Below are positions 24,480-36,179 of a DNA stretch of 64,000 nt, piece after piece. Numbering within the stretch: the first letter of the stretch is position 1; every line of letters begins with the position of its first letter. Where the stretch lies: assembly GCA_905250125.1 (NCBI GenBank), contig CAJNOL010000174.1, forward strand, positions 153,111 to 217,110, written 5' to 3'. Under the pieces are notes generated by a model. The model worked only from the letters and a program-made list of their open reading frames with translations. It did not search any database and was not told where the DNA came from. Origin of the DNA: Rotaria sordida (lineage: Eukaryota > Rotifera > Eurotatoria > Philodinida > Philodinidae). Both the position numbers and the translations under genes were made by a program.

Positions 24480-25020
24480 TAAAAATATGCAATCTGAATC
24501 GCTCGTAATTTTCGACAAGAGGACACGATGCGGGCTTTATTTTCAGATGAAAAATTGTTCGATTTCGGCAGTACATACAACTCTCAAAACAAACGAATCT
24601 GAGCAGCCAATCGCACTGAAGTCAAAAGAAACAGGTACCGTTAAAAGGAAACGAAAATTTTCTCAAAAGATTATAGTCTAGTGAGATATTTGTTTCAAAG
24701 CAATGACACTGGTGGTCATTTTCGATCAAGGGACAGTAGATCATGTTCAATACATCCAGAATTTTTTTTCCAGTAGCATTAAAATACGAAAATAATGCCT
24801 TCGGTGAAAATTAGTGCCAGGACAATTTTTCGTTTTTCATAGACAAGCATCATTGGCCACCGAATTGTCCAGATTTAAATCTATTGAATTATTGTATTTG
24901 GGATGAATTTGTTCTGTCTATGAATAATGAAAAAGTAATATCGAAAGAAACACCTATTCAAGAAGTAAAACAAGCAGTTTAAAAAATTCGACAGTATGTA
25001 GTTTTATGAAGTTGTTCATC
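24480..25020 (+). mobile_element. Decayed Tc1/mariner-type transposase fragment
   Basis: The plus-strand translation near 24845-24925 reads HHWPPNCPDLNLLNYCIWDE. This matches the WPPNSPDLNPxDYxxW signature around the last catalytic acidic residue of Tc1/mariner DDE transposases. The frame is interrupted by stops soon after, and upstream similarity is weak. The short open frame at 24487-24681 may be the same element but shows no diagnostic motif. Terminal inverted repeats were not found, so this is an inactive remnant. Confidence 0.65.
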
Positions 25021-25965
25021 GTGGACTGTTCATTTGAAGTGTGTCTTAGAAAATAATGTATGTTATTTACATTAATATAAAAGATTTCATTTTGTAGAAA
25101 AATAAAAGACAAATCTTTTTAAAACAAAATTAAGCCCGAACAGAGATGTCATTAAAATACGGAGAGACCCATCCGTTATCTGAATGATACGAAATATTGT
25201 AAATTTAACAGTTATTTCGCAAAATATTTTAAGACTGCATCATCAATACGATTATTGTTCTTCTAAAATACTTCGTTAACATCAGTAAAACAATTTTTCA
25301 TTTTCTTTCTTGTCAATAAAGCATCTCTTCCATGAGTCTTTTTTTTTTGATTTAATGATTATTTCATTAAACATTTTTTAAATGTTCATAATTAATCTGA
25401 ATCGACATGTAGGCAAAAATATTTTGAATATCTATAACATATTCACAATGAAAAAATATATGATCATGTTTTTACTGTTACTTCTCTATTGAATTCAAAA
25501 TAAAGACTAACAGAATGATGAATTTACTTTCAATCAAAAAAAAAAAAAGAACACATCACTTTTCTTTAACAGATCTCATTTTCTATTCATATTTAATGTT
25601 ATTCCTAGGACGTTTCTTACACTATATACACAAACACATACATATACAAGTTCACAGGGAAACTTTTTTTTTTGGAAAGAAACATTGAACTTTGATGCTT
25701 TTGACACACCGTCGTGGAGAGTAATAATAACAACAAAGAAAGAACAAATAACTATCAACAGCAAGAAGACAAAAAAAAGTATATAAAGAAGAAATCAAAT
25801 AAGAACAAAGAAAGATTTAGTTTCTAAAGCTTTTTTTTTTAAATAAACTAGAGAACAAAAGCCATGCACATTGTTGTTGTTGTTGTTATATTTATTTGAA
25901 TTCTATGAAACAGGCACCACTAAAATAAATAAAATAATAATTGAAAATATTTTTTTATTATAATA
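25021..25965. other. Intergenic, nothing recognised
   Basis: AT-rich DNA between the transposon remnant and the 3' end of the cyclin gene. No supported feature. Confidence 0.5.
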
Positions 25966-28810
25966 TTATTTACCAAGATCATTACTATATTGATAATTAG
26001 CAACACGATCAAATTCATTTCGTTTATATTTTTCACGTACATTTGTATGATATAAAGATCGTGGTACATTTTGCATAAGTTTAAGAATTTGTTCTGTACG
26101 TTTATCTAATTCATCACGTTTATATGGTTGATGTTTATAAAAACGTTTAATTATTTGTGGTTTATCTAATTGACGTGTAAATTTTAATGCTAAGAGTAAA
26201 GATGCAGCAGCTAATAATGAACCAGGCATTTGCTCAGATGATATATCATCACATAGAACACATTCAATCATATATTTTGATAATGAATAAATAATAAAAT
26301 GAAAAGGTAAAAAACGAAGATAATAACAAAGAAAATGTATTGCTAATGGATATTCTATTCAATGCAAAAAACATACAAAAAATAATAATAATAATAATAA
26401 TTTACAATGAAAGAAAAATTTCAACTAACCAAGTTCAAAATCAAGTTGTGTTAATAATTGTTTTTCACCTTGGTTTAAAATAAGAGAAGTTACATGATGT
26501 CGAGCATCAAATAAAGATAATAATGAATTAGTATCAGGTACACGACGTGATTCAAGTTTACATGCAATTGTAAAACAACTAGAAATGATAATAATTCTGA
26601 CATAGTCATCTATATTTTACTTAAATTTCAATCATTTCATACGAATAATATCCATATACTAGAGTAGTTCAACTCGTGGGTTGGATATCCGCACTCATCG
26701 TCACTGGGTAAAAGAAAAGTTGTATCCGTGCAATACTTTACTATATACAGTGCTGATTTCAGTTAACCTTAAATCCTCAACGATTCTAAATAGAATATCA
26801 AGAAGAAATGATATACAGTACCAGTCAAATATAAAAGAACAACATATTTTTAGTTTTTTTGTTATGATATCAAGCATTGAACTGAAATCTAAATAGTGAT
26901 TTTAATAGGCAATGAAGTTTTCTATCAAATGTATTTCATACCGAAATTTCATAGATGAACTATGATAGAAAGGTTTTTCAAAAACCAAGCACGATAGTTT
27001 TCAAGTTTCAGAAGATTGTCTGAAAATTAGTTCTTAAGAGTAATATTTTAAAGAGGAGAAAATCTTGAACAAAATGACGGATCATCGCTTTTTCCTATGA
27101 CCTTCCTTTAAAAATAGTCAAGCATCACAAAAAACTGCAATTTTTTTTAGCAGTGCTATGGCAAATTTCGTTTTTGTGTTGCTTGTAGCTTTTTAGAAGT
27201 TGGTCGTAGGGAATGTGCGGATCCCTCATTTTGTTCAGGATTCCATGCTCGTTAAGACGGCATTCTTCAAAACTAGTTTTCACACAGTCTTCTGAGATCT
27301 GAAAACTACCGTGTTTGGTTTGTTCAAAAACCTTCCTCTCATAATTTATCTATGAAATTTCGGTATGGAATGCATTTGATAGAGAACTTCATCGCCTATT
27401 CAAACTAGTGTTTTCTCCATTGTGAAGGCGGCACTCCCTCGAAGATCGATTGACCCTCGAGAAGTTTGTGGTCATTGTGCTACGGTACTAGAGATGAGAT
27501 CGATTCAGGTTTTCCAAAATTTAAACCGAATTAACCCAATCTGTGCTTCCGAAAATAGGTGTTTGCCCTTTTGGCAGAGAGAATCTGACTAAAATACTTT
27601 GTATTGTAGAAAATAAAATAAAAAATACATTGATGTTTTATTTTGAACCACTACTGTAAATATAACAAACGCTTGAATAAACTCCATTCATATAGCAAAT
27701 TTATTACTTTATAAAAACTCAACATTTCAAATATATCAATCTTCTTACTTGACAGCTCGAAGTTGTAAATCAAGTTTCGTCATTTGATCATTTAAAAGTA
27801 AAATCCTATCAATCAAATGAATAGTTCGACAAAGAATAGCTAAAATTAATTATTAAATATTTTTTTAATCAAAAAAAAACAACAAAAAAAAGATAATGCA
27901 AATTTTTCTTTTGTTTACCTGCATTTAATCGATGATAATCATGTACAGAAATGATCCAATCAATAAGTTTACATCGAACTTTAGGTGTAATCAAAACAGT
28001 TGAATTACTACCTGATATTGATATACCTTGAACTGGTTTTAAATTATTTGTTGATTCACGAAGACGTTTCATTGAACGTAATTTTTCATTTTCATTCATA
28101 AAACGTTCTTCTAAACTAAGTAAATATTTTACAACTTCTTTTTCATATGATGTTGTTGATAGAACATCAAAAAATGGATGTGTCGCTGATTCCGTTCCAT
28201 TACTCATAGCTAAAAAGAAAAAGAACAAAATTTACTATAATAAATATATAAAACAAACGAAATATTTACGATATAGTTCATCATCATCATTATCACTATG
28301 ATTTTCATCATTAATTAATTGACTACCATGTTCATCATGTTTTTTCTTTCCATTTTCATCGATTGAAATTTTTGGTGTAAAATATTGTGTTGTTGATGTT
28401 TGTTCTGTTTGTATTAATAACGTATCATTATCATTTATTGGATGAACAGATATAAGCATATCATTTAAACGTTCTTGAATATTTTCTAAATCATCTTGTA
28501 TAATTGTACGTTTCATTGTATCGATTTGTTGTTCATATTTTTTATTATTATTTAGAGAATTTATTGGTAAATTTTCTGTTGGTATAAGAATTGTATTTGT
28601 TGTTCGTTTTATATTTTGAGATATAATTGGTAAATGAGTTTGATTATTATTTTTAATATTTAATGCACGTGAAAGCATAGGACGAATTTGTCTTTGAAAT
28701 TGTTGAAGATTTTGTAATGATTCATGATGACGAAAATTTCCTGTTGATTTTGGATTATCATTTATAGATTCCGTACAAGATGAAGTAAATGATGATGAGC
28801 GGGATAACAT
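25966..28810 (-). CDS. Divergent A/B-type mitotic cyclin
   Basis: Five exons in transcription order: 28270-28810, 27919-28209, 27749-27839, 26430-26578 and 25966-26354. All introns are GT/AG and the phases agree, giving 486 residues. The N-terminus has RPMLSRALN, which fits the RxxLxxxxN destruction box used by the APC/C. The cyclin N-fold starts with TPKVRCKLIDWIISVHDYHRL, then CRTIHLIDRILL, LQLRAVNCFTIACKLE and DFELEYPLAIHFLCYYLRF. The C-fold includes SKYMIECVLCDDISSEQ and SLLAAASLLLALK. The order and motifs match cyclin A/B. It should activate CDK1 or CDK2 during G2/M. The sequence is diverged: the usual SKYEE after helix 3 reads CKLESRR. I cannot place it firmly as A, B or B3. The ATG at 28810 is preferred over an upstream frame made from A/T runs. 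Confidence 0.85.
26895..27410. repeat. Foldback element in cyclin intron 3
   Basis: The left arm (about 26895-27140) and the right arm (about 27165-27410) are imperfect reverse complements meeting near 27150. Matching blocks include CATACCGAAATTTCATAGAT near the outer ends, then GGTTTTTCAAAAACC, then TTGAACAAAATGA near the centre. It lies wholly inside the 1.17-kb third intron. No coding capacity is visible. Confidence 0.85.
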
Positions 28811-29113
28811 TTTATATAATAATAATGATTGACGGAAAAAAAAGGAAATCCAAAAAATAAAATAAAATAAAAAAAAAATAAAATTCATTGATCAGTTGAA
28901 TTAAATTTCGCAGACAAAGACTAACCAATCAATGTTGTGTAAATAGATTTTAGATAGCTTTTCAGATGAAAAATTCAACATAAAATATTATGGAAGATTT
29001 TTAAGCTTAGAATTTACACGAGTCATTTCGTTGGATTTTGTATTTTTCAAGATAATAATGTTCATCGGGACGCTAACGACATCTGCTGATTTAATGATAA
29101 CATTACGTCTAGG
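28811..29113. other. Upstream region of the cyclin gene
   Basis: AT-rich spacer that should hold the cyclin promoter. No specific element can be supported. Confidence 0.4.
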
Positions 29114-29528
29114 CCTTGTCTATACTAGAAAAATAATTTGACATTAATTTTGAATTAAATCTACATGCATCTACACTTATGAATTTAATATTTGAAGTTC
29201 ATAATTCTAGCATGTATTCATCAAACAAAATATCGCCTGTCTCTCTAAGATAATAAGTGACTGGCTAACGGAATTTGTTAACAAAGTATCTACTATTCTA
29301 ACTTATTTCTTTCAACTACAGATTCGTTCAATATTGTAGTGTTGCTTATGTTATGGTTCACTCTCTATTCACTTATATTCTATAGTTCATCATATTGAAA
29401 ATACTTATCTATTGATGGCATAGACTGATTTTATCGAGGCACATCCATCATTTTAATTAATGGATCAAGTTTTTTCTTGATTGGCGCAGTGCATTAAATT
29501 TGAATTAACTTTTCTAGTATAGACAAGG
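29114..29528. mobile_element. MITE with 19-bp terminal inverted repeats
   Basis: CCTTGTCTATACTAGAAAA at 29114-29132 is repeated exactly as its reverse complement at 29510-29528. Similarity continues inward (AATTTGA-ATTAAAT-type sequence) and a few bases outward. The element is about 415 bp and non-coding. Its size and structure fit a miniature inverted-repeat DNA transposon; the superfamily is undetermined because no clear target-site duplication is visible. Confidence 0.85.
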
Positions 29529-29759
29529 TCTTAGGTCTAATCTAAAATGCTTACAATATTGCTGGCAATTTTATAATGCAGTTAACATTTAAGAATCTGT
29601 TACATAAATAAATAGTAGAATATCTTGTCTATAACCATATATATATATAAGATCTATTTTGAGTTTAATTCAAATATTCTTTCAGAGAAAATCCAATTAC
29701 AACCAAAAATAAGAATTTTGAAAAATCGATAATAAGTTCGATCGATATTATTTTCAAAT

Positions 29760-30780
29760 TCGGACTATTTTGGAAATTGATGCAATGGCAATTCATGAAG
29801 AACTTGCAACAATATTGGAATCTAATATTCCATCATATCGAACAGTTGCCAGAGGGGGCAAAGTGTTTTCATGAAGGAAGAGAAGATATCAATGATGATC
29901 CTCGATCTAGTCTTCGAGTTTCCGAGCTGACAGATGTAAATATTGAATTGGTAGGACAGGTTATCGACAATGATCCGCATTCGTCTTATGATAATATTAT
30001 CGTTGAGACTTCTTTCTCTTATGGTATAATAAAACGAATTATCCATGATTTCCTAGAGATGAGAACAGTAACATCATGTTGGGTACCTCATCAACTCAAT
30101 GATGAACAAAAGTAAGAACGAGTTAAGATTTATCGTGAAAATTTGACAAAGTTCTGTGACGGATCATGGCGATTATATAATGTTATTAAAGGTAATGAGA
30201 TATGAATTTATCATAGACAAGTTGGCTGCAAGTCAATTAACGTAAGCTGGCTTAGTGAAGGTGAGTCATCAATGGCTATTATTTACCAAAGTAGATTTTA
30301 CATCAAAAACTTTGTTTTCTATATTTTTTAAATCAAATGATCCTGTTCTTATACGTAGTGCAGATAAAGGCAGGATCATAGATCACAACTATTATCTTGA
30401 AAATTGTCTCAAGCCTGTTGTTAACGAAATATGAAAACAATGGAAGTCATCAGGTACGAAAGGTATAAAATTACTTCATGACAATGCTCGACTTCATAAT
30501 CATCCAGATGTTATCAATTATTTAACACAAGAAGATATCAATTTAATGACGTATCCACCGTTTTCACCTGGCCTTGTGCCATGTGATTTTTGGCTAATTG
30601 ATTATATCAAACGTAATTTAACTGATCAAACAAATGAAAACTTATTGGCTCGTGGGATTTCTAAGATAATTAAAAATATTGCAGAAGAAGAGTTTAAAAA
30701 ACCATTTGACAAATTGATAGAAAGGATGGAACTTTATATAAATAATTATGGTAACTATTTTGGATATTTAATAAAATAAA
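29760..30780 (+). mobile_element. Broken mariner-family transposase
   Basis: The N-terminal part (29777-30115) contains a helix-turn-helix-like region with DDPRSSLRVSELTD and SYGIIKRIIHDFLEM, as in mariner transposases. The C-terminal part (30470-30777) has LHDNARLHN, the second catalytic Asp motif, and PPFSPGLVPCDFWLIDYIK, the third. Between them, at about 30115-30460, the frame is cut by several stops and frameshifts. The element is therefore an inactive copy. Convincing terminal inverted repeats were not identified. The canonical family length is near 345 residues, consistent with this span. Confidence 0.85.
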
Positions 30781-32888
30781 ATTACAAAATATCTTTTTAT
30801 TTTCGTAGTGTTTTTTAATGTTGCCAGAAATTTTGGTTAACCCCAAGAAGGCAATTGAAAAATCATATTCCTAGGAAAATTATATGAAACAATGAATCTA
30901 GAGTATTGAAATTTCAATAAAATAACTAAGATATTTGAATAGTGTTAGACATTTTGCGATTTGAATTCGATTGTATTTTTATTTATGATAAAATTGATTT
31001 AATTTTAGTAAACACACAATGAACTAGAACATTTTTTTTATTCTAAAAAACATATCATGGAATTATTTTTATACTGAGTTTTTTATTTGATTATTTTCCA
31101 ATTTAATCATCATTTTTTTATATGCAAAAATGATTCATATGCCTTCTTTCCTGATATTTTTGTTCGAAGAAGTATAATGTCAAGTTTTTTAGCATTGACT
31201 TATCGAAATGAAAATTAAATCGAATTGCGGCGCAGCACTATAGTTGGCTTTACTATTTTAGTGTTCTCAAAAAATTATATGGCATAATAAAATGATCTGT
31301 CAGCTTAATAATGAAGCAACCTTCATCGATAGAAACTGAATCAAATCTAAATTTCAAATGATTTTTTTATTTCAACTTTATGACTGTTTTATTTTATGGC
31401 TATGATTCTTTTTGTTGGCAATTAGTTGGTATTAGAATGTAATATAATATTTGAAACATAATAATGTAAAGATATAACCGTGCATTGCAAGATTAAGATC
31501 AAGGCCATAGGTTGTAACATAATCGAGCTTCAGAAATTATTTCATTCTCTTAATAATTTTTTCATGTTGCTCTTTTTTCTTCGTTTCATTCTTTTAATGC
31601 ATCAAATTAAAAGCGATAGATCGCTAAAATATTTATGCAATATAATTCTTATTTTGAATTTAAATGAAGAACATAAAATTCAGTTGACAGAAAAATTGTT
31701 TTTTTTTTTCATATGAAAATTATATGTCACTTAAAAATATTGAATTCAATTAAATAAAGTACTTCTGATTATACTTAGAAAGAAAAAAATTATTAAAATA
31801 ATGAATTTCATGTTAGAGTACGGTAGTAAATAAATATTTTCTTTTATAAAAATAATGAAAGAAAATATCTACTATAAAACGTTTTTAATTTTAATTTTTG
31901 AATAAACACATATCAAAATTTTATTCTCTAATGCAATGATAATAATAAAATCTCATGACATGAATAGAAGCTTAACTTTTAGTTTGACCTTTACTTTCCG
32001 TTGAATTTTCATGCAAAAGACAATGTAAGTGCAAGTGTAAGGCAGACACCTGACTCACTGTTGCTATTGATGCGAAAGGTTATCGAACACTTCGAGCGCC
32101 GCCAGCATGGAAAAAAACCGATGGTAAAGTATCCATAATTATTTTCGATCCATATAATCATTTTTTGACATTGCTTTTGTCTAATTGTTTTGTAAACGTC
32201 TTCTCTGCCATTCTATTTCTTTCTTTTTCAAATTGATAAACCCTCAAATTTCATAAATTTTATCCATCATCGCTGATACACAAAAAAAGGAAATCTATTT
32301 TCTTTACTATCAGTAACCTTCAAATTTAAAACTTCTAAACCGCTCGAGATGCACTTTCAAGCATTATCGTTAAGATCAGTGAACACATTAGGAACATACG
32401 GTTATGATCGTTTTTTTTTTCATTATTCAAATGAATTTATGCTCATAGAAACTGATGATGTTAATACACCAGTCATCATCGTCGGTTCTTCATGTGTTTA
32501 TCGGCTTCACCGTTGCATCCCTAGTAACGGCCAACTCCGCAAGAAGGAACGATGCAGCCGTCATCGTCATCAAAACTCTTCGCAACGATCTACATTGGTC
32601 GGGAGAGGATCTGCAAAAAATTTTCTTTTTCTTTTTCTTTTTTTTTTTAATGTTTCTATTGACTTTAACTTGAAGACATATTTCAAAATGTGATGTAAGT
32701 TGAAAGAACAGAATATTTGTCTTCACTTACTCTGTTTTCTTCTCTCGTTAACAACATTTTTTTTTTTACCATGTGACATTTTTTTGTTTTAAACATCTAT
32801 GAAAAAGGAAAAATCTTATATACAATCGATGTTATTATTATTCTAGACAAGAGATTTTGTCAAGAAAAAAAACTTCGACTAATAAAGT
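30781..32888. other. Intergenic with a GC-richer patch, no certain gene
   Basis: Mostly AT-rich spacer. At 32040-32130 a GC-richer patch can be read as VAIDAKGYRTLRAPPAWKKTDGK on the plus strand. At 32455-32620 another frame reads FIGFTVASLVTANSARRNDA. Neither has a recognised domain, a clean exon structure or a start I can defend. They could be a gene remnant or 5' exons of the gene at 32889. Confidence 0.35.
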
Positions 32889-34079
32889 ATGATCAATTCA
32901 CAATTGAATTCGGACGACAACATGGTAAATTTATTTCTTAAACGACTTGGAGAATTTAATATTGATGAAATAACTAATAATACACATGAAAAACTTTCTC
33001 AATGGCGTGATAATTGTTATAAAAAAGTCGATGAAATTTATCAACAAAAAATGGAGGAACTCAATGTTTGTATTAATGGAATCAAAAGCAAATATGAAGA
33101 AAAAAAAACAAATATACAAACAAATATACATCAACTTAATGATCAAAATAAAACGAATAAAGAAAATACTGATTTAATACAAACAATAATTCAATCTATT
33201 GAACAAGATTTAAATGATATTGAACAAATGTCTATTAAAATTAATGTTCGATCATTAACTATAGATGATAGTTATGTTCATATTGAAAAAGAATTTAATT
33301 TTAAAAATCTTTCAATAGATTATTTGAAATTTCATTATTCAAATGATAGTTCATCAGCTTTAGCAAGTAATGAACAATTTTTATTAATGCATCAATATCC
33401 ATATTTATGTTTAATTGATCGAGATTCTAAAATAGTAAAACAAAATGTTTGGTCTGATGGTTGGATTCGTGATATATGTTGGTCAAAAACATTGAACTGT
33501 TTTATTATACTAACAAAAAGCGATATTTATTTAGTTAATGAAATTTTGCAATATTCCCATCCATTAAAAGATTTTGTTAAACAAGTTTGGTTTTCTTGTA
33601 CGTGTTCAGATCAATCTCTTTATCTATCAACATGTGAATGGGGTTCATCAATATTTGAATTTGATCTTTCATCTTCATTGGAATTAATTAATCAATGGAA
33701 ACCTCCATTAACATGTGAAAAATGTGATGGTATTAATGATATTAAATATAACAATGAAACACTTGCTTTAATGATTAATGATGCAGTAAAACACCAAAAA
33801 CGTATGGAATTAAAATCAACAAAAACATTTAATACAATTTGGTTACTTCCATTGAGTATTGGAACTGATATTCGTTTATTTACTTGTTGTCCAATTAATT
33901 ATAATGAATGGCTTGTTATTGATGGAACTAATTCACATCTTTATCATATAACAAAAGATGGAAAATTTAAAAATAACGTTATTTATAATTCAATACCTTA
34001 TCGAGCAAATCTAGTTTATTCAAATATATTAGCCATATCAACTGAAGATCATTTACATTTACATCGATTTTTAATTTAG
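32889..34079 (+). CDS. Coiled-coil protein with propeller-like C-terminal region, uncharacterised
   Basis: Single exon, 396 residues. Residues about 20-125 are rich in Glu, Lys, Gln and Asn with heptad spacing (for example KVDEIYQQKMEELN and IQSIEQDLNDIEQM), so a coiled coil is likely. Residues about 150-396 show repeating beta-strand blocks with aromatic and Asp residues, such as YPYLCLIDRDSKIV, GWIRDICWSKTLNCFIIL and NEWLVIDGTNSHLYHIT. This looks like a beta-propeller of the WD or NHL kind, reminiscent of TRIM-type architectures without RING or B-box. No signal peptide or membrane segment is visible. I do not recognise a specific orthologue. A later ATG at 32922 is also possible. Confidence 0.75.
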   Translation: MINSQLNSDDNMVNLFLKRLGEFNIDEITNNTHEKLSQWRDNCYKKVDEIYQQKMEELNVCINGIKSKYEEKKTNIQTNIHQLNDQNKTNKENTDLIQTIIQSIEQDLNDIEQMSIKINVRSLTIDDSYVHIEKEFNFKNLSIDYLKFHYSNDSSSALASNEQFLLMHQYPYLCLIDRDSKIVKQNVWSDGWIRDICWSKTLNCFIILTKSDIYLVNEILQYSHPLKDFVKQVWFSCTCSDQSLYLSTCEWGSSIFEFDLSSSLELINQWKPPLTCEKCDGINDIKYNNETLALMINDAVKHQKRMELKSTKTFNTIWLLPLSIGTDIRLFTCCPINYNEWLVIDGTNSHLYHITKDGKFKNNVIYNSIPYRANLVYSNILAISTEDHLHLHRFLI

Positions 34080-35705
34080 TTTTATCTATAATAATTATTA
34101 AGATTTAGTTTGCAATGAAATATTTTTATTTGTCATTAACAATTTGTTGAAATAAACAATGCTTAATATTTGAATGAGTCTTGAAATAAATTTTTAGATA
34201 AAAGGTAGACACCTAAAAAGTTTAATATGACAAAGAAATGCTTTATGTGGTTTTTGTTTGTCTAATCTATACTCAATTCAAGTCTATGGGCGTAGTATCG
34301 TTGTATTTCTTTTTTACTCATATACAGGAATAAACGAACAAGAAAAGTATCAATCTGTCATCCTAATAAATCGGCTTAATGAAAACGAATAGACAAAATC
34401 TTGAATGCTAGTTTAAAATATTATCTGGATCAAAAATTTTAATAGGCTTTTATATTGACATAGTATGTGATGTCTCTTTTTTTTTGTTCTCGAAATGTTA
34501 GAGAAATTTATTATCATAACATGCAAGCAGATACTGTTTTATCTGTTAATTTATCTTATTTGGTTTTTATTTACTATAATAATCATTGAAATATCGATTG
34601 TGACATGATTCTTTCTTTTTTTCTATCTAACATTTTAATCACAAACAAAAGACAAAACAACATTGCTTTTTTTAAATAAGCACAAATATTCCTTGACGTC
34701 AACTAATTAATGTAACTTATAAAAAAGAGAAATAGTTTTTCATTCATATATTTGCAATTTGATTTCTCGTTAATAATAGAGACATATATTTACCTAGTTG
34801 TCAGTAATTATTAATGGCCATGTCATACTTTTGAAAATATCACAATCGATATCATTAGTTGAAAAGAAATATTTTTCATATATCAAATGATGGAAAATGA
34901 ATTTTCGAATTTATATTTTATTCATTATTCAAGTCTTTCATTTAAAAGACGTTTTCATTTTTTTTTTGTTTTTTTTTCTTTAAATATTTTTCGATAACAT
35001 CGTCTAGCCCAATCGAGGTCGAATAACTTCGTCAAGTAAACTTTTGCTTTTCTGTTCTGTTCGGTCTTTCACTGATTTTTCTTAATGCTATCGTCACTGT
35101 AAAGCAGTGTAATATTGTTTGCATTAAATGGAAAAAAAGTGACACTCATACTTAAGATTATAAAAAAAGAAACAATCGTTATAGATTATTCTACTTTCTT
35201 CCTTTTTTTCTTTTTCCCTTCTTTTTCTCCTTCTCTTTACTTTGCATAACACAAATCACAAGAAGGCATATGCAGTCTCTATTGATGTCATACATTTTAA
35301 GAACAGGTGAGAATAACAACAGCAGTAGCAAAGAATAGACAAAAGAAAAAAAAAAGTCGTTTGCATTTTTTTTTCTACTTCAAAAAAAAAAAATTTCAAG
35401 TGAATAAAAAACAGTGAAAGTATAATTAAACACCTAATGATTATAACAAGTCTGGCATTAGTCAACAAAAAAAATAAACGTCTATTAGATAGTAAGATTA
35501 TAATATCTCGCGCGTTTTTATTCTTTTTCGTAAAATTCATTTTTATGATGTCTTTTATCTTAATTTCCGCTTCTTCTTATTGCTATTTTATTACTATTTA
35601 TTCTTCTACTATTCTCATATTTGCATAGTCAATTTATTAAACACAATTAAAATTTTGTCAATATCAATTATTATTTAAAAAAAAAAAACAAAAAAAGAAA
35701 ATAAC
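34080..35705. other. Intergenic, nothing recognised
   Basis: AT-rich spacer between two plus-strand genes. The only small motif is a palindromic TGACGTCA (CRE-like) near 34694, about 1 kb upstream of the A20/AN1 gene. A single such site is weak evidence for regulation. Confidence 0.4.
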
Positions 35706-36179
35706 ATGGCATCAACAACAGATTCAACTACTAGTATTATATCTCAACTATGCAAAAATAATTGTGGTTTCTTCGGAAATAGTTCTTTCGATGGATTTTG
35801 TTCTCAATGTTATACAGAGCAAAAGAAAAAATTGAAAGAAAAAGAACAACAACAGCAAGATATTTCTGTTGAAATGAAAGAAGAAAAAGTTGTCATCGAA
35901 TCAACAGTATCAATTTCATCGCCTGTCGAAAATCTGTCTTTATCAACTCAATCAAAATCGATAACAAAACCTTATACTTTAAAAAAATCTCGATGTCCTA
36001 ATTGTAAAAAAATCATGGGTATTCTACAATATCCATGTGTATGTGGTGGACATTTTTGTTCCAATTGTCGTTATTCAAATGAACATCAATGTCCAATTGA
36101 TTACAAAGCTGTAGGAAAAAAAATATTGGCTAAAACCAATCCTCAAGTGATTGCTGATCGTGTTCATAATCGACAGTAA
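35706..36179 (+). CDS. A20/AN1-type zinc-finger protein (ZFAND5/6-like)
   Basis: Single exon, 157 residues, near the usual length for stress-associated A20/AN1 proteins. The A20 finger at residues about 16-37 follows C-x3-C-x11-C-x2-C (LCKNNCGFF then DGFCSQCY). The AN1 finger at about 98-132 reads RCPNCKK, YPCVCGGHFCSNCRYS, NEHQCPIDY. The usual tail for the family follows (KILAKTNPQVIADRVH). A low-complexity linker of Glu, Gln and Ser separates the two. Known relatives bind ubiquitin through A20 and act in proteasome or stress pathways in the cytoplasm. The AN1 finger has Cys where the canonical FCGLHRY pattern has its first His. Cys can still bind zinc, so the finger is probably functional. 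Confidence 0.9.
   Translation: MASTTDSTTSIISQLCKNNCGFFGNSSFDGFCSQCYTEQKKKLKEKEQQQQDISVEMKEEKVVIESTVSISSPVENLSLSTQSKSITKPYTLKKSRCPNCKKIMGILQYPCVCGGHFCSNCRYSNEHQCPIDYKAVGKKILAKTNPQVIADRVHNRQ

Noticed and set aside
28811..28888. Upstream extension of cyclin exon 1 (start at 28888)
   Set aside because: The added residues are Phe/Leu-rich and come from A/T runs; the ATG at 28810 gives a normal N-terminus.
32349..32693. 114-codon plus-strand frame
   Set aside because: No domain, and two overlapping frames are open at once; kept only as a low-interest observation.
34694..34701. TGACGTCA CRE-like site as a promoter element
   Set aside because: A single 8-mer about 1 kb from the nearest start is not enough evidence.
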